From positions 1 through 15,675 of the forward strand of contig JAZNGL010000053.1 in the NCBI GenBank assembly GCA_045576435.1: a stretch of DNA of 15,675 nt, in the 5' to 3' direction. The stretch's first letter is position 1; each line of letters opens with the position of its first letter. The notes under the pieces were generated by a model, which worked only from the letters and a program-made list of their open reading frames with translations, made no database searches and had not been told where the DNA came from. The stretch comes from CAKSIW01 sp045576435 (GTDB lineage: Bacteria; Bacillota; Clostridia; Monoglobales; Monoglobaceae). Shown piece after piece: positions 1 to 7,437 of this stretch. Both the position numbers and the translations under genes were made by a program.

Positions 1-93
1 ATTGTAGCACAAATGATGTTCTCGCATATCCATTATAACAGATATTTTGAATTCTGGCGAGTAGTTTCTGTTTTTTCTTCCTGTTTTACCCAT
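1..93 (-). CDS. Transposase OrfA N-terminus, IS3-like (cut by window edge)
   Basis: Thirty-one codons are visible, starting at ATG 93-91. The protein begins MGKTGRKNRNYSPEFK and continues into residues compatible with the first helices of a helix-turn-helix domain. A basic start followed by Y-S-x-E-(F/Y)-K is typical of the small DNA-binding OrfA protein of IS3-family elements, which binds the terminal repeats and is usually joined to OrfB by programmed frameshifting. A strong GGAGG ribosome binding site lies at 109-105, 11 bases before the ATG, and supports this start. That site is buried in a hairpin described separately. Whether the gene is complete or functional cannot be judged because the coding sequence leaves the window. 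Confidence 0.7.
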   Translation of the reverse strand, partial: MGKTGRKNRNYSPEFKISVIMDMREHHLCYN

Positions 94-97
94 AAAA

Positions 98-137
98 ATA
101 TGCACCTCCAAAAGTGTCTAACTTTTGGGGTGCATAT
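98..137 (-). repeat. Long hairpin at the IS end covering the transposase RBS
   Basis: The plus-strand arms are 98-115 and 121-137, separated by the five-base loop GTCTA (116-120). They pair over 17 bp with one bulged base. In transposase-sense RNA the 3' arm contains the GGAGG ribosome binding site, with the bulged A in its centre, and is followed directly by TTTTATG. The structure therefore could block translation on readthrough transcripts and, because of the short U tract, could act as a weak terminator. The pairing is seen directly; both functions are inferred. Confidence 0.75.
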
Positions 138-165
138 CATAGGCATCGACGGTTTTTTTTTATTT

Positions 166-1599
166 TCAAATTCTTGAATAAATTTCGTTTAAGCGACGAA
201 ATTTCTCTCGGTCAACACTATCAAGCTGTTCTTTTGTTATTCTATATTTCCAGTTGTTTTCAGGTATGCCGGGTGTGTTTAATCGTGCATCTGAACCCAA
301 TTTTAACAAATCCTGAATTGGCAAAATCACAAGTCCTGCGTGGGAGGCAAACATAGTGCGAATTATTTCATCACAGGCATTTTCTAAAGCCGTTTCTTTG
401 AAATTGAAGTATTCAAATATATTTTGTCTTGTTTTATTATCAACTTCTTGCAGATATCCAAGTAAGGTGTTGTTGTCATGAGTCCCCGTATATGCTACAC
501 AATGATTTGGATAGTTATGAGGCAGGTGAGGAGAGTTCATATCTCCCGTAAATGCAAACTGAAAAACTCTCATGCCCGGAAAACCACTCATATTGAGAAG
601 GTCAATTACGTCTTCTGTAATAAGGCCTAAATCTTCTGCAATAATCAAGGTGTCGGTGGTGCAACTTTTAATTGAATCAATTAGCTTCATTCCGGGACCT
701 TCAGACATAATGCCTTCTTTTGCCGTTTCTGCCGATGAATTAACTTCCCAAAATGATGCAATTGCCCTGAAATGGTCAATTCGAATTCCATCAAACATGG
801 CTGACATATTGCATATTCGATCTTTCCACCACTTAAAATTTTGCTTTTCCATTGCTTCCCACTTATATATTGGATTTTTCCAAAGCTGACCGTTTTCAGA
901 AAAGAAATCCGGCGGAACTCCTGCCACAGTAATGGGCATATTGTCTTTATCAAGTTTAAAAAGATGCTTATTCATCCAAACATCGCTACTGTCCAGATTA
1001 ACATAAAAAGGCATATCGCCAATAATTTTAATACCTTTGCTATTTGCATATTGTTTAATTTCGGCCCATTGTGTAAAAAATTCATATTGGATAAACTTCC
1101 ACATAAATAAGTCTTCAGCATTAAAAGAATTGTTTTCCCATTCATACCATGGTTTGTGCGCATTGGCGTTTTTAAGCGCCATAAATTTACAAAAATTATC
1201 AATATGCGGATTTTTCAAAACAAAACTTTCGATTTCTGATTTATTTGAACTTCTCATTGATGCTTTTCTTAAAATAGACAATCTTTCGTTATACAATCGC
1301 TCATATTCGCATATATAAGGAGTATATTGTTTTTGAAGATTGAGCTCGCGTTTAGTTAACAAACCTTTGTTTTGAAGAATTTCCAGACTCACAAAATAAG
1401 GATTTCCTGCAAAAGAAGAGGTGGAATTGTAAGGAGAATTATATTGGTCCTGAGGAAAAAACGGTAATACTTGCCAATAAGAATGTCCGCAATCGGCTAA
1501 AAAGTCAATAAAATATTTTCCCTGCGGACCGAAATCGCCAATTGAATAGTTCCCGAACAAGGAACATATATGCATTAAGACGCCGCTTCTTCTTTCCAT
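166..1599 (-). CDS. malQ: 4-alpha-glucanotransferase (amylomaltase), GH77
   Basis: MalQ transfers alpha-1,4-glucan segments between maltodextrins in the cytoplasm, releasing glucose and longer chains that GlgP can attack. The 477-residue product has the GH77 landmarks in order: a GDMPFYV segment near residue 194, the nucleophile Asp275 in GIRIDHFR, the acid/base Glu322 in IIAEDLG, the stabilising Asp375 in YTGTHDNNT, and a C-terminal DARLNTPG...NNWKYR motif. The length is normal for the short bacterial type. The start at 1599 is chosen over an in-frame ATG nine codons upstream because GGAGG (1612-1608) lies eight bases before it and MERRSGVLMH matches the usual GH77 N-terminus. The gene is divergent from the glycogen operon and lacks an evident terminator before the IS. 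Segments normally read as SLPGPYGIG and LPLGPT are here SLFGNYSIG and LPFFPQ, an unusual acceptor-side region. Confidence 0.93.
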   Translation of the reverse strand: MERRSGVLMHICSLFGNYSIGDFGPQGKYFIDFLADCGHSYWQVLPFFPQDQYNSPYNSTSSFAGNPYFVSLEILQNKGLLTKRELNLQKQYTPYICEYERLYNERLSILRKASMRSSNKSEIESFVLKNPHIDNFCKFMALKNANAHKPWYEWENNSFNAEDLFMWKFIQYEFFTQWAEIKQYANSKGIKIIGDMPFYVNLDSSDVWMNKHLFKLDKDNMPITVAGVPPDFFSENGQLWKNPIYKWEAMEKQNFKWWKDRICNMSAMFDGIRIDHFRAIASFWEVNSSAETAKEGIMSEGPGMKLIDSIKSCTTDTLIIAEDLGLITEDVIDLLNMSGFPGMRVFQFAFTGDMNSPHLPHNYPNHCVAYTGTHDNNTLLGYLQEVDNKTRQNIFEYFNFKETALENACDEIIRTMFASHAGLVILPIQDLLKLGSDARLNTPGIPENNWKYRITKEQLDSVDREKFRRLNEIYSRI

Positions 1600-1614
1600 A
1601 ATAATTACCTCCAT

Positions 1615-1630
1615 TTTAGTAAACACTAAA
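1615..1630. promoter_or_regulatory. Palindrome TTTAGT-N4-ACTAAA, possible operator of malQ
   Basis: Six-base arms TTTAGT and ACTAAA flank four central bases. The site lies between the predicted malQ transcription start (about 1632) and its ribosome binding site (1612-1608), where a bound repressor would block malQ. The size and the AAAC/GTTT-like centre are compatible with a LacI-family sugar regulator, but no regulator gene is in the window and there is no second copy upstream of glgB. The palindrome is seen; its function is inferred. Confidence 0.35.
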
Positions 1631-1638
1631 CTAAAATA

Positions 1639-1668
1639 ATTCTATCATATCTTCATAGCCGTTTTCAA
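1639..1668 (-). promoter_or_regulatory. Sigma-A-like promoter of malQ
   Basis: On the minus strand, TTGAAA (1668-1663) is followed after 18 bases by TAGAAT (1644-1639). Each box matches five of six consensus positions. The predicted transcription start is near 1632, which leaves a leader of about 33 bases before the malQ ATG at 1599. The divergent side (1669-1772), leading into glgB, contains A+T-rich stretches with several TATAAT-like hexamers (1736-1741, 1748-1753) but no convincing matching -35 box. The operon promoter is therefore not assigned. Confidence 0.6.
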
Positions 1669-1772
1669 ATGAAAAATATGGTTATAAATACCTTGCATTT
1701 GATACTATGGAAGAGTTTCACTTAATAAAATACTATATACTAATAATTATAATGAGCATAAGGAGGAGATTT

Positions 1773-3656
1773 ATGACAAAAAAAACATCTAATAGCCTTG
1801 ATGCTTTTCTTCGTGAATTTGCAAATGGAACAAGTTCAAAGGCTTATGAAATAATGGGATGTCATAAAACTAAAAAAGGATATGTTTTCAGAGTTTGGGC
1901 GCCAAATGCAGAAAGTGTTTCTATCGTTGGCAGGTTTAATAATTGGGACATAACAGCTAATCCGATGCACGACATAGGTTATGGCGTTTGGGAAACAATA
2001 ATAGCTGGTGCGCAAATTTATGATGAATATAAATATTATATTATCAAAAAAAATGGTGAATCAATTTACAAAAGCGATCCTTATGCTTTTCATTCCTGCA
2101 CGCGCCCTGAAAACGCATCAAAAATTTATGATTTAGACGGATTCCATTGGACCGATGAAGCATATTGCAGTAATAGATTGAAAAAAAATATCATAAAAGA
2201 GCCTATGAATATTTATGAGGTGCATCTTGGTTCGTGGATCCAACACGAAGACGGGAATTTTTTGTCTTATACTGATGTTGCAGATAAGCTTATTAAATAT
2301 GTTAAAAGTATGAATTATACCCATATAGAGCTTTTGCCCATCAGTGAGTATCCATATGATCCTTCGTGGGGATATCAGGTAACGGGCTACTATGCGCCGA
2401 CATCTCGATATGGAACGCCTAAAGATTTTATGAAACTGGTTGATAAATTTCATGCTGCAGGAATAGGTGTCATTTTGGATTGGGTGGGCGCTCATTTCCC
2501 TAAAGATGAAAACGGATTATATGAATTTGACGGAAGTTGCTTATATGAATCAAGTGATTCACTTCGAAATGAACACCCCGACTGGGAAACCCGGATTTTT
2601 GATTATTCAAGATATGAGGTCAAGTCGTTTTTGATTTCAAATGTAGTATATTGGCTTGATAAATATCATATTGATGGTATTCGTGTTGATGCTGTTGCAT
2701 CAATGCTTTATCTGGACTATGGCAAACAACATAGTCAATGGCGCCCAAACAAATATGGCGGAAATATTGACCTTGATGCTGTTGAATTTCTTCGTGATTT
2801 AAACAGTGCAGCTTTTAAATTTAATCCGTCAGTAATTATGGTTGCGGAAGAATCTACTGCTTTTCCTATGGTGACAAAGCCCGGATATGATGGTGGACTT
2901 GGTTTTAATTTCAAATGGAATATGGGTTGGATGAACGATATGCTTGGCTATATGTCAACGGATCCGATTTTCAGAAAGGGCAGACACAACGACTTGACTT
3001 TTTCGCTTACCTATGCATTTTCAGAAAATTTTATTCTGCCATTGTCTCATGATGAAGTGGTTCATGGTAAAGCTTCGATGATTGGCAAGATGCCGGGGAC
3101 ATATGAAGAAAAATTTGCAAATTTACGCGCTTTTTATGGATATATGATGGCGCATCCTGGTAAAAAACTTAATTTTATGGGTAATGAGTTTGCTCAATTT
3201 GTTGAATGGAATTACAAAAAACCTCTCGAATGGTTCATGCTCAAGTATGATAAACATAAAAAATTCCAAAAATATATGAAAGAACTAAACAATTTTTATC
3301 TCAAAAATGAAGCCTTTTGGGAAAACGACACGGACTGGAGCGGATTTGAGTGGATTGCCCATGATGACCACGACCAAAGTGTTATATCCTTTATCCGCAG
3401 AGATAGCAAAGGAAAAGAGATAATTGTAGTATGCAATTTTTGTCCTGTTATGCGAAAAAATTATCGCATAGGAGTACCCAAAGAGGGAGAATATAAGGTT
3501 ATATTTTCAAGCGATAGCGCAAAATATGGAGGAACGGGAGTTCGCCTCACAAGACGCAAAAGTGCAAAAGTCCCCATGCATGGATTTTTGCAATCGATTT
3601 TGTTGACACTTCCACCGCTTTCGACAGTTTATTATACGAAGACAGTTAATGAATAA
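1773..3656 (+). CDS. glgB: 1,4-alpha-glucan branching enzyme, GH13
   Basis: GlgB cuts an alpha-1,4 chain and reattaches it as an alpha-1,6 branch, giving glycogen its structure. The 627-residue protein opens with a CBM48 module (YVFRVWAPNAESVSIVGRFN, about residues 38-57). The GH13 barrel follows, with EVHLGSW near 149 and the catalytic residues Asp306 (GIRVDAVASM), Glu359 (VAEEST) and Asp427 (LSHDEVVHGK), then a C-terminal beta domain. The length fits GlgB lacking the extra N-terminal domain of the E. coli form. Start 1773 is chosen because AGGAGG at 1761-1766 stands directly before it; an in-frame ATG 22 codons upstream has no such site and would add non-homologous residues. One small oddity is DWVGAHFPKD where most members have DWVPAHFPKD. 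It is the first gene of the operon; glgC follows after 30 bp. Confidence 0.97.
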   Translation: MTKKTSNSLDAFLREFANGTSSKAYEIMGCHKTKKGYVFRVWAPNAESVSIVGRFNNWDITANPMHDIGYGVWETIIAGAQIYDEYKYYIIKKNGESIYKSDPYAFHSCTRPENASKIYDLDGFHWTDEAYCSNRLKKNIIKEPMNIYEVHLGSWIQHEDGNFLSYTDVADKLIKYVKSMNYTHIELLPISEYPYDPSWGYQVTGYYAPTSRYGTPKDFMKLVDKFHAAGIGVILDWVGAHFPKDENGLYEFDGSCLYESSDSLRNEHPDWETRIFDYSRYEVKSFLISNVVYWLDKYHIDGIRVDAVASMLYLDYGKQHSQWRPNKYGGNIDLDAVEFLRDLNSAAFKFNPSVIMVAEESTAFPMVTKPGYDGGLGFNFKWNMGWMNDMLGYMSTDPIFRKGRHNDLTFSLTYAFSENFILPLSHDEVVHGKASMIGKMPGTYEEKFANLRAFYGYMMAHPGKKLNFMGNEFAQFVEWNYKKPLEWFMLKYDKHKKFQKYMKELNNFYLKNEAFWENDTDWSGFEWIAHDDHDQSVISFIRRDSKGKEIIVVCNFCPVMRKNYRIGVPKEGEYKVIFSSDSAKYGGTGVRLTRRKSAKVPMHGFLQSILLTLPPLSTVYYTKTVNE

Positions 3657-3686
3657 TATAATAATTTTATAAAAAGGAGCATCTTT

Positions 3687-4871
3687 ATGTTGAATTTAAG
3701 AAAAAAATGTATAGCGATGTTGCTTGCAGGCGGGCAGGGTAGCAGACTGTTGGTGCTTACGGATAAAACAGCCAAACCTGCAGTGCCTTTCGGCGGAAAA
3801 TACCGCATTATTGATTTTCCGCTTTCCAACTGTGTTAATTCAGGAATAGATACAGTTGGAATTTTAACTCAGTATCAGCCGCTGGAGTTAAATAATTACA
3901 TTGGCAATGGTCAACCATGGGGTCTTAACAGAAATTTTGGTGGTGTGCATATTTTGCCTCCATATGCACAATCGAAAAAGATGGAGTGGTATAAAGGAAC
4001 GGCAAACGCAATATATCAAAACCTTCATTTTATAAAAAAGTATAATCCTGAACATACATTAATTTTGTCAGGTGACCATATATATAAAATGGATTACTCA
4101 AAATTACTTAAATACCACATCGAAAACGATGCAGAATGTACTATTGCTGTTCGCACGGTACCTATGGAAGAAGCGAGTAGGTTTGGCATTATGAATGTTA
4201 ATCCCGATGGTTCAATCTATGAGTTTGAGGAAAAACCCAAAAAACCGAAGAGCAATCTAGCATCTATGGGTGTTTATATCTTCAAAAGTGATGTCCTTTG
4301 CCAATACCTTGTTAAAGATGAGTTGGATAAAACATCCGATAATGATTTCGGGAAAAATGTTATTCCGGCTCTTTTGCGTGATGAAAGAACATTGTTCGCA
4401 TATAAATTTGACGGATACTGGAAGGATGTTGGTACTATCCATAGTTTATGGGAAGCAAATATGGAGCTTTTAGATGGAGTTTTTAATATTTATGATAAGG
4501 TGTTTAAGACATATGCAAGGAACTATGCAAAGCCACCCAGCTATATTGATAAAAGTAGCAAAATCAAAAAATCTTTTGTTGCAGAAGGTTGTTCAGTTAA
4601 GGGGAAAATCAATCATTCCGTTGTGTCCACCGGATGCATAATTGAAGAAAATGTTGAAATATATGATAGCGTAATTATGCCTGAGGCAGTTATAAAAAAG
4701 GGCGCAATAATTAAGCATGCAATTATAGGTGAAGGCGCAGTTGTTGGGGAAAATACCAAAGTGGGTGATGACCCTATTTACTATGATGGAGAAGACTGGG
4801 ATATAAGCGTAGTGGGTAAAGGTGAACATATTGCAAAAAATACTATAATAAAGCCAAATCAGGCTGTGTAA
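3687..4871 (+). CDS. glgC: Glucose-1-phosphate adenylyltransferase, catalytic subunit
   Basis: GlgC makes ADP-glucose and pyrophosphate from ATP and glucose-1-phosphate, the committed step of glycogen synthesis. The 394-residue protein has the nucleotide-binding LLAGGQGSRL (residues 12-21), AKPAVPFGGKYRIIDFPLSN (29-48), the catalytic-aspartate motif LSGDHIY (127-133), the sugar-phosphate motif FEEKP with Lys183, and YWKDVGT (244-250). A left-handed beta-helix formed by isoleucine/valine-rich hexapeptides fills the C-terminal 110 or so residues. All catalytic motifs are intact, so this is the active partner of GlgD. AAGGAG at 3674-3679 supports the start. The GSRL motif is followed by LVLTDK, whereas many homologues have GVLTKK; this region contributes to allosteric control in the family. 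Confidence 0.97.
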   Translation: MLNLRKKCIAMLLAGGQGSRLLVLTDKTAKPAVPFGGKYRIIDFPLSNCVNSGIDTVGILTQYQPLELNNYIGNGQPWGLNRNFGGVHILPPYAQSKKMEWYKGTANAIYQNLHFIKKYNPEHTLILSGDHIYKMDYSKLLKYHIENDAECTIAVRTVPMEEASRFGIMNVNPDGSIYEFEEKPKKPKSNLASMGVYIFKSDVLCQYLVKDELDKTSDNDFGKNVIPALLRDERTLFAYKFDGYWKDVGTIHSLWEANMELLDGVFNIYDKVFKTYARNYAKPPSYIDKSSKIKKSFVAEGCSVKGKINHSVVSTGCIIEENVEIYDSVIMPEAVIKKGAIIKHAIIGEGAVVGENTKVGDDPIYYDGEDWDISVVGKGEHIAKNTIIKPNQAV

Positions 4872-4885
4872 GAGGATGATGGATT

Positions 4886-6001
4886 ATGAATAAATTATCA
4901 GGCATTATTTTTTCAAATATTTATGATTATTCATTAGGAGAGCTCACGGCAAATCGAACTGTAGCATCTTTGCCGTTTGGTGGCCGATACAGACAGATTG
5001 ACTATGTTTTATCTAATATGGTCAATTCGGGAATTACTTCTGTTGGGGTTATAACAAAATATAACTATGAATCTCTTATGGATCATCTTGGTTCAAGTGA
5101 TGAATGGGATCTTAACCGAAAAACCGGGGGATTATTTATTATACCTCCGTTTGCCTCCGGAAAGTCGGAGGTATATCGTGGTAAATTAGATGCTCTTTAT
5201 ACTGCACTTAATTTTTTAAATTCACAAAAGAGCGAATTTATTTTGCTTTCTGATACAATAACTATTTGTAATATAAATTATCAGGAGATGTTGGCAGAAC
5301 ATATTGCATCAGGCAAGGATATTACTGTTGCCGTTTCAAGGCAAAAAGATGATGGAATTAATCATACAATAGTTTTTGAAATGAACAATGATAAAAGTGC
5401 AAAAAAGATTAATGTAAACTGCAAGGCAAAAGATGATTCTTCAATTGGTCTTGGTATGTTTATTATGAATCGGCAGGCTTTAATAAGTGTGGTTACAGAA
5501 TGTGTTGAATCCGGTTATTATCATTTTGAAAAGGATTTTTTGCAGAAATATTTTAATGAAGATAGGCTTTCGGTTAATTTGTATGAATTTGAAGGTGTTG
5601 TGCTCAAAAATCGAAATATTGAATCATATCTCAAAAATAACATTAAACTTATTGATGAAGAAATTCATAAAGGCTTATATAAATCATCAGCACCAATTTA
5701 TACAAAGGTCCGAGATGAAATACCTACTTATTATGGAGAAGGTTCTGTGGTTGATAGGTGTATCATTGCAGATGGGTGCAAAATTTATGGAAGTCTTAAA
5801 AATTCGGTTTTATTTCGGGATGTTACCATAGAAGAGGGTGCGCAGATTATTGACTCCGTTGTGATGCAGGGAACAAAAATAAAAAAGGGCGCCTTTATTA
5901 AAAATGCTATTATTGATAAAAATGTAATAATAACTGAAAACACACGGCTTTTAGGAGCCTTGAGCAGTCCTGTTATTATAAAGAAAGGTGAAACTATATG
6001 A
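4886..6001 (+). CDS. glgD: GlgD, non-catalytic subunit of ADP-glucose pyrophosphorylase
   Basis: This 371-residue paralogue of GlgC keeps the overall fold: FGGRYRQIDYVLSNMVNSG (31-49), LNRKTGG (76-82), and a C-terminal beta-helix ending in hexapeptide repeats. It has lost the catalytic signatures. The glycine-rich ATP loop is replaced by IIFSNIYDYSLGELTANR, LSGDH becomes LSDTI (about 121-125), and no FEEKP motif is present. This matches the Firmicutes GlgD family, in which GlgD associates with GlgC and changes its activity and regulation. A role as modulating subunit is therefore inferred from family knowledge plus tight linkage. It starts 14 bp after glgC, with AGAGG at 4871-4875, and its stop overlaps the glgA start by four bases (ATGA), suggesting translational coupling. 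Confidence 0.95.
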   Translation: MNKLSGIIFSNIYDYSLGELTANRTVASLPFGGRYRQIDYVLSNMVNSGITSVGVITKYNYESLMDHLGSSDEWDLNRKTGGLFIIPPFASGKSEVYRGKLDALYTALNFLNSQKSEFILLSDTITICNINYQEMLAEHIASGKDITVAVSRQKDDGINHTIVFEMNNDKSAKKINVNCKAKDDSSIGLGMFIMNRQALISVVTECVESGYYHFEKDFLQKYFNEDRLSVNLYEFEGVVLKNRNIESYLKNNIKLIDEEIHKGLYKSSAPIYTKVRDEIPTYYGEGSVVDRCIIADGCKIYGSLKNSVLFRDVTIEEGAQIIDSVVMQGTKIKKGAFIKNAIIDKNVIITENTRLLGALSSPVIIKKGETI

Positions 6002-7425
6002 AAATACTTTATGCCGTGAGTGAGGCCTCACCTTATATAAAAAGCGGCGGTCTTGGTGACGTTGCGCAGTCACTTCCCGCTGCTTTGGCTAAGGAAAAAA
6101 ACGTCGAGGTGAGCATATTTATACCGTACTATAAAGCTATTAAGGATAATCCTGATGTTAAGGTTCAGTTTATTAAAAGCTTTAGTGTTAATGTTGCATG
6201 GCGCATAGAACATGTCGGGATTTTTAAAGCAGTAAGTCGAAGCAAAAAACTGATATATTATTTTATTGATAATGAGCATTATTTCTATCGTGATGGTATT
6301 TATGGCCATTATGATGATGGCGAAAGGTTTACGTTCTTTTCTTTGGCAATTCTGGAATCCATGCGACAACTCGATTATTATCCTGATATTATTCATTGTA
6401 ACGATTGGCAAACTGCATTAATCCCTCTTTTAAAAAAAGCATTATATAATGGCATATATGATAATGCGCGAACTGTGTTTACTATTCATAACATTGAATA
6501 TCAAGGCAAGATGCCAAACGAATTTATGCAGGATGTAATTGGCGTTGACGAGTATTACAGAAATGCTTTAACCTATAATGATTGTATTAATTTTATGAAG
6601 AGTGCAATTGTTATGGCAGATAAAATAACCACTGTGTCAAAGACATATTCTCATGAAATCCGATATGCATATTTTGCACATGGTTTGCACAATATTTTAA
6701 AGGAAAACGAATATAAAATTACAGGCATTGTCAATGGTATTAATACGGATTTATATAATCCTGCAAAAGACCCGCTTATTTTCGAAAACTACACAGCATC
6801 CGACCTATCAGGAAAGGCTAAAAATAAAGAGGAATTTCAAAAAATGCTTGGTCTTTCGGTTTCATCTGACGTGCCGATGATTGCAATAATTTCAAGATTG
6901 GTAGGTCATAAGGGTTTTGAACTTGTTGAATGCGTTATGGAAGAGATTTTAAACAGAAATCTGCAGCTTGTAGTATTAGGAACAGGTGATTCAAAATACG
7001 AAGATATGTTTAATTTTAACGCATATATCCATAGCGATAAGGTATCTGCAAATATTACTTTCAATCCGGAACTGGCAAACAAACTTTATGCGGCAGCAGA
7101 TATGTTTTTGATGCCTTCAAAAAGTGAACCTTGCGGACTTTCTCAACTTATTGCAATGCGTTATGGAACGGTGCCTATTGTTCGCGAAACCGGTGGACTT
7201 GTTGACACCGTGCCACCACTTAATATCGAAACGCTAGAGGGAAGAGGTTTCACGTTCAAAGGTTATAATGCTCATGATATGCTTGATGCTATTGATAGGT
7301 GTATTGATTTTTATTATAGTCGTGAAAAATGGGAGAGACATGTTAAAAATCTTATTAAATACGACAGTAGTTGGGAAAACTCTATATATGAGTATTTGAA
7401 ACTATATAAAGAATTAACAGAATAG
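5998..7425 (+). CDS. glgA: Glycogen synthase (ADP-glucose type), GT5
   Basis: GlgA transfers glucose from ADP-glucose to the non-reducing end of an alpha-1,4-glucan. The 475-residue protein has the bacterial GT5 signatures: the ADP-glucose-binding KSGGLGDV at residues 15-22, HCNDW with Asp136, TIHNIEYQG near 162, GIVNGINTDLYNP near 243, Arg300 in SRLVGHKG, and the catalytic-site Glu377 in SEPCGLSQL followed by AMRYGTVPIVRETGG. The length is typical (about 475-480). Its ATG at 5998 overlaps the glgD stop (5999-6001), with an AAAGGTG ribosome binding site inside glgD. Small departures from consensus (RLVGHKG for RLVDQKG, HNIEYQG for HNIAYQG) are conservative and do not suggest loss of function. 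Confidence 0.97.
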   Translation: MKILYAVSEASPYIKSGGLGDVAQSLPAALAKEKNVEVSIFIPYYKAIKDNPDVKVQFIKSFSVNVAWRIEHVGIFKAVSRSKKLIYYFIDNEHYFYRDGIYGHYDDGERFTFFSLAILESMRQLDYYPDIIHCNDWQTALIPLLKKALYNGIYDNARTVFTIHNIEYQGKMPNEFMQDVIGVDEYYRNALTYNDCINFMKSAIVMADKITTVSKTYSHEIRYAYFAHGLHNILKENEYKITGIVNGINTDLYNPAKDPLIFENYTASDLSGKAKNKEEFQKMLGLSVSSDVPMIAIISRLVGHKGFELVECVMEEILNRNLQLVVLGTGDSKYEDMFNFNAYIHSDKVSANITFNPELANKLYAAADMFLMPSKSEPCGLSQLIAMRYGTVPIVRETGGLVDTVPPLNIETLEGRGFTFKGYNAHDMLDAIDRCIDFYYSREKWERHVKNLIKYDSSWENSIYEYLKLYKELTE

Positions 7426-7437
7426 GAGAAAAATAAA

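Larger units (their letters stand above)
1..139 (-). mobile_element. Left end of an IS3-family-like insertion sequence (partial)
   Basis: Read on the minus strand, the element starts with TG at 139-138, followed by a terminal sequence of the form TGATATGCACCCC...AGTTAGACA. This resembles the ends of many IS3-family elements. The start of an OrfA-type transposase follows. The rest of the element, including the other terminal repeat and any target duplication, lies left of the window. The exact outer boundary at 139 is inferred from the TG dinucleotide that IS3-family ends normally carry. The element sits 26 bp beyond the malQ stop, so malQ is intact, but its original downstream region has been displaced. 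Family assignment rests on the end sequence plus 31 residues of protein. Confidence 0.72.

Noticed and set aside
1600..1626. Nine-codon upstream extension of malQ
   Set aside because: The upstream ATG overlaps the palindrome and lies close to the predicted transcription start. The downstream ATG has a clear GGAGG and begins the conserved GH77 N-terminus.
1655..1670. CcpA cre site overlapping the malQ -35
   Set aside because: Only one half (TGAAAACGG) matches the cre pattern; the second half lacks the conserved CA end.
1700..1753. Promoter of the glycogen operon
   Set aside because: Several -10-like hexamers exist (1703-1708, 1736-1741, 1748-1753), but none has a fair -35 at acceptable spacing, and the last lies too close to the RBS. 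A promoter must exist here but cannot be assigned.
1707..1772. 22-codon upstream extension of glgB
   Set aside because: There is no ribosome binding site before 1707, and the residues are hydrophobic and unlike GlgB N-termini. AGGAGG directly precedes 1773.
2133..2495. 120-residue open frame antisense to glgB
   Set aside because: It is contained inside conserved GH13 coding sequence, with no start signals or recognisable motif.
5487..5831. 114-residue same-strand frame inside glgD
   Set aside because: It overlaps conserved GlgD coding sequence in another frame, with no recognisable domain.
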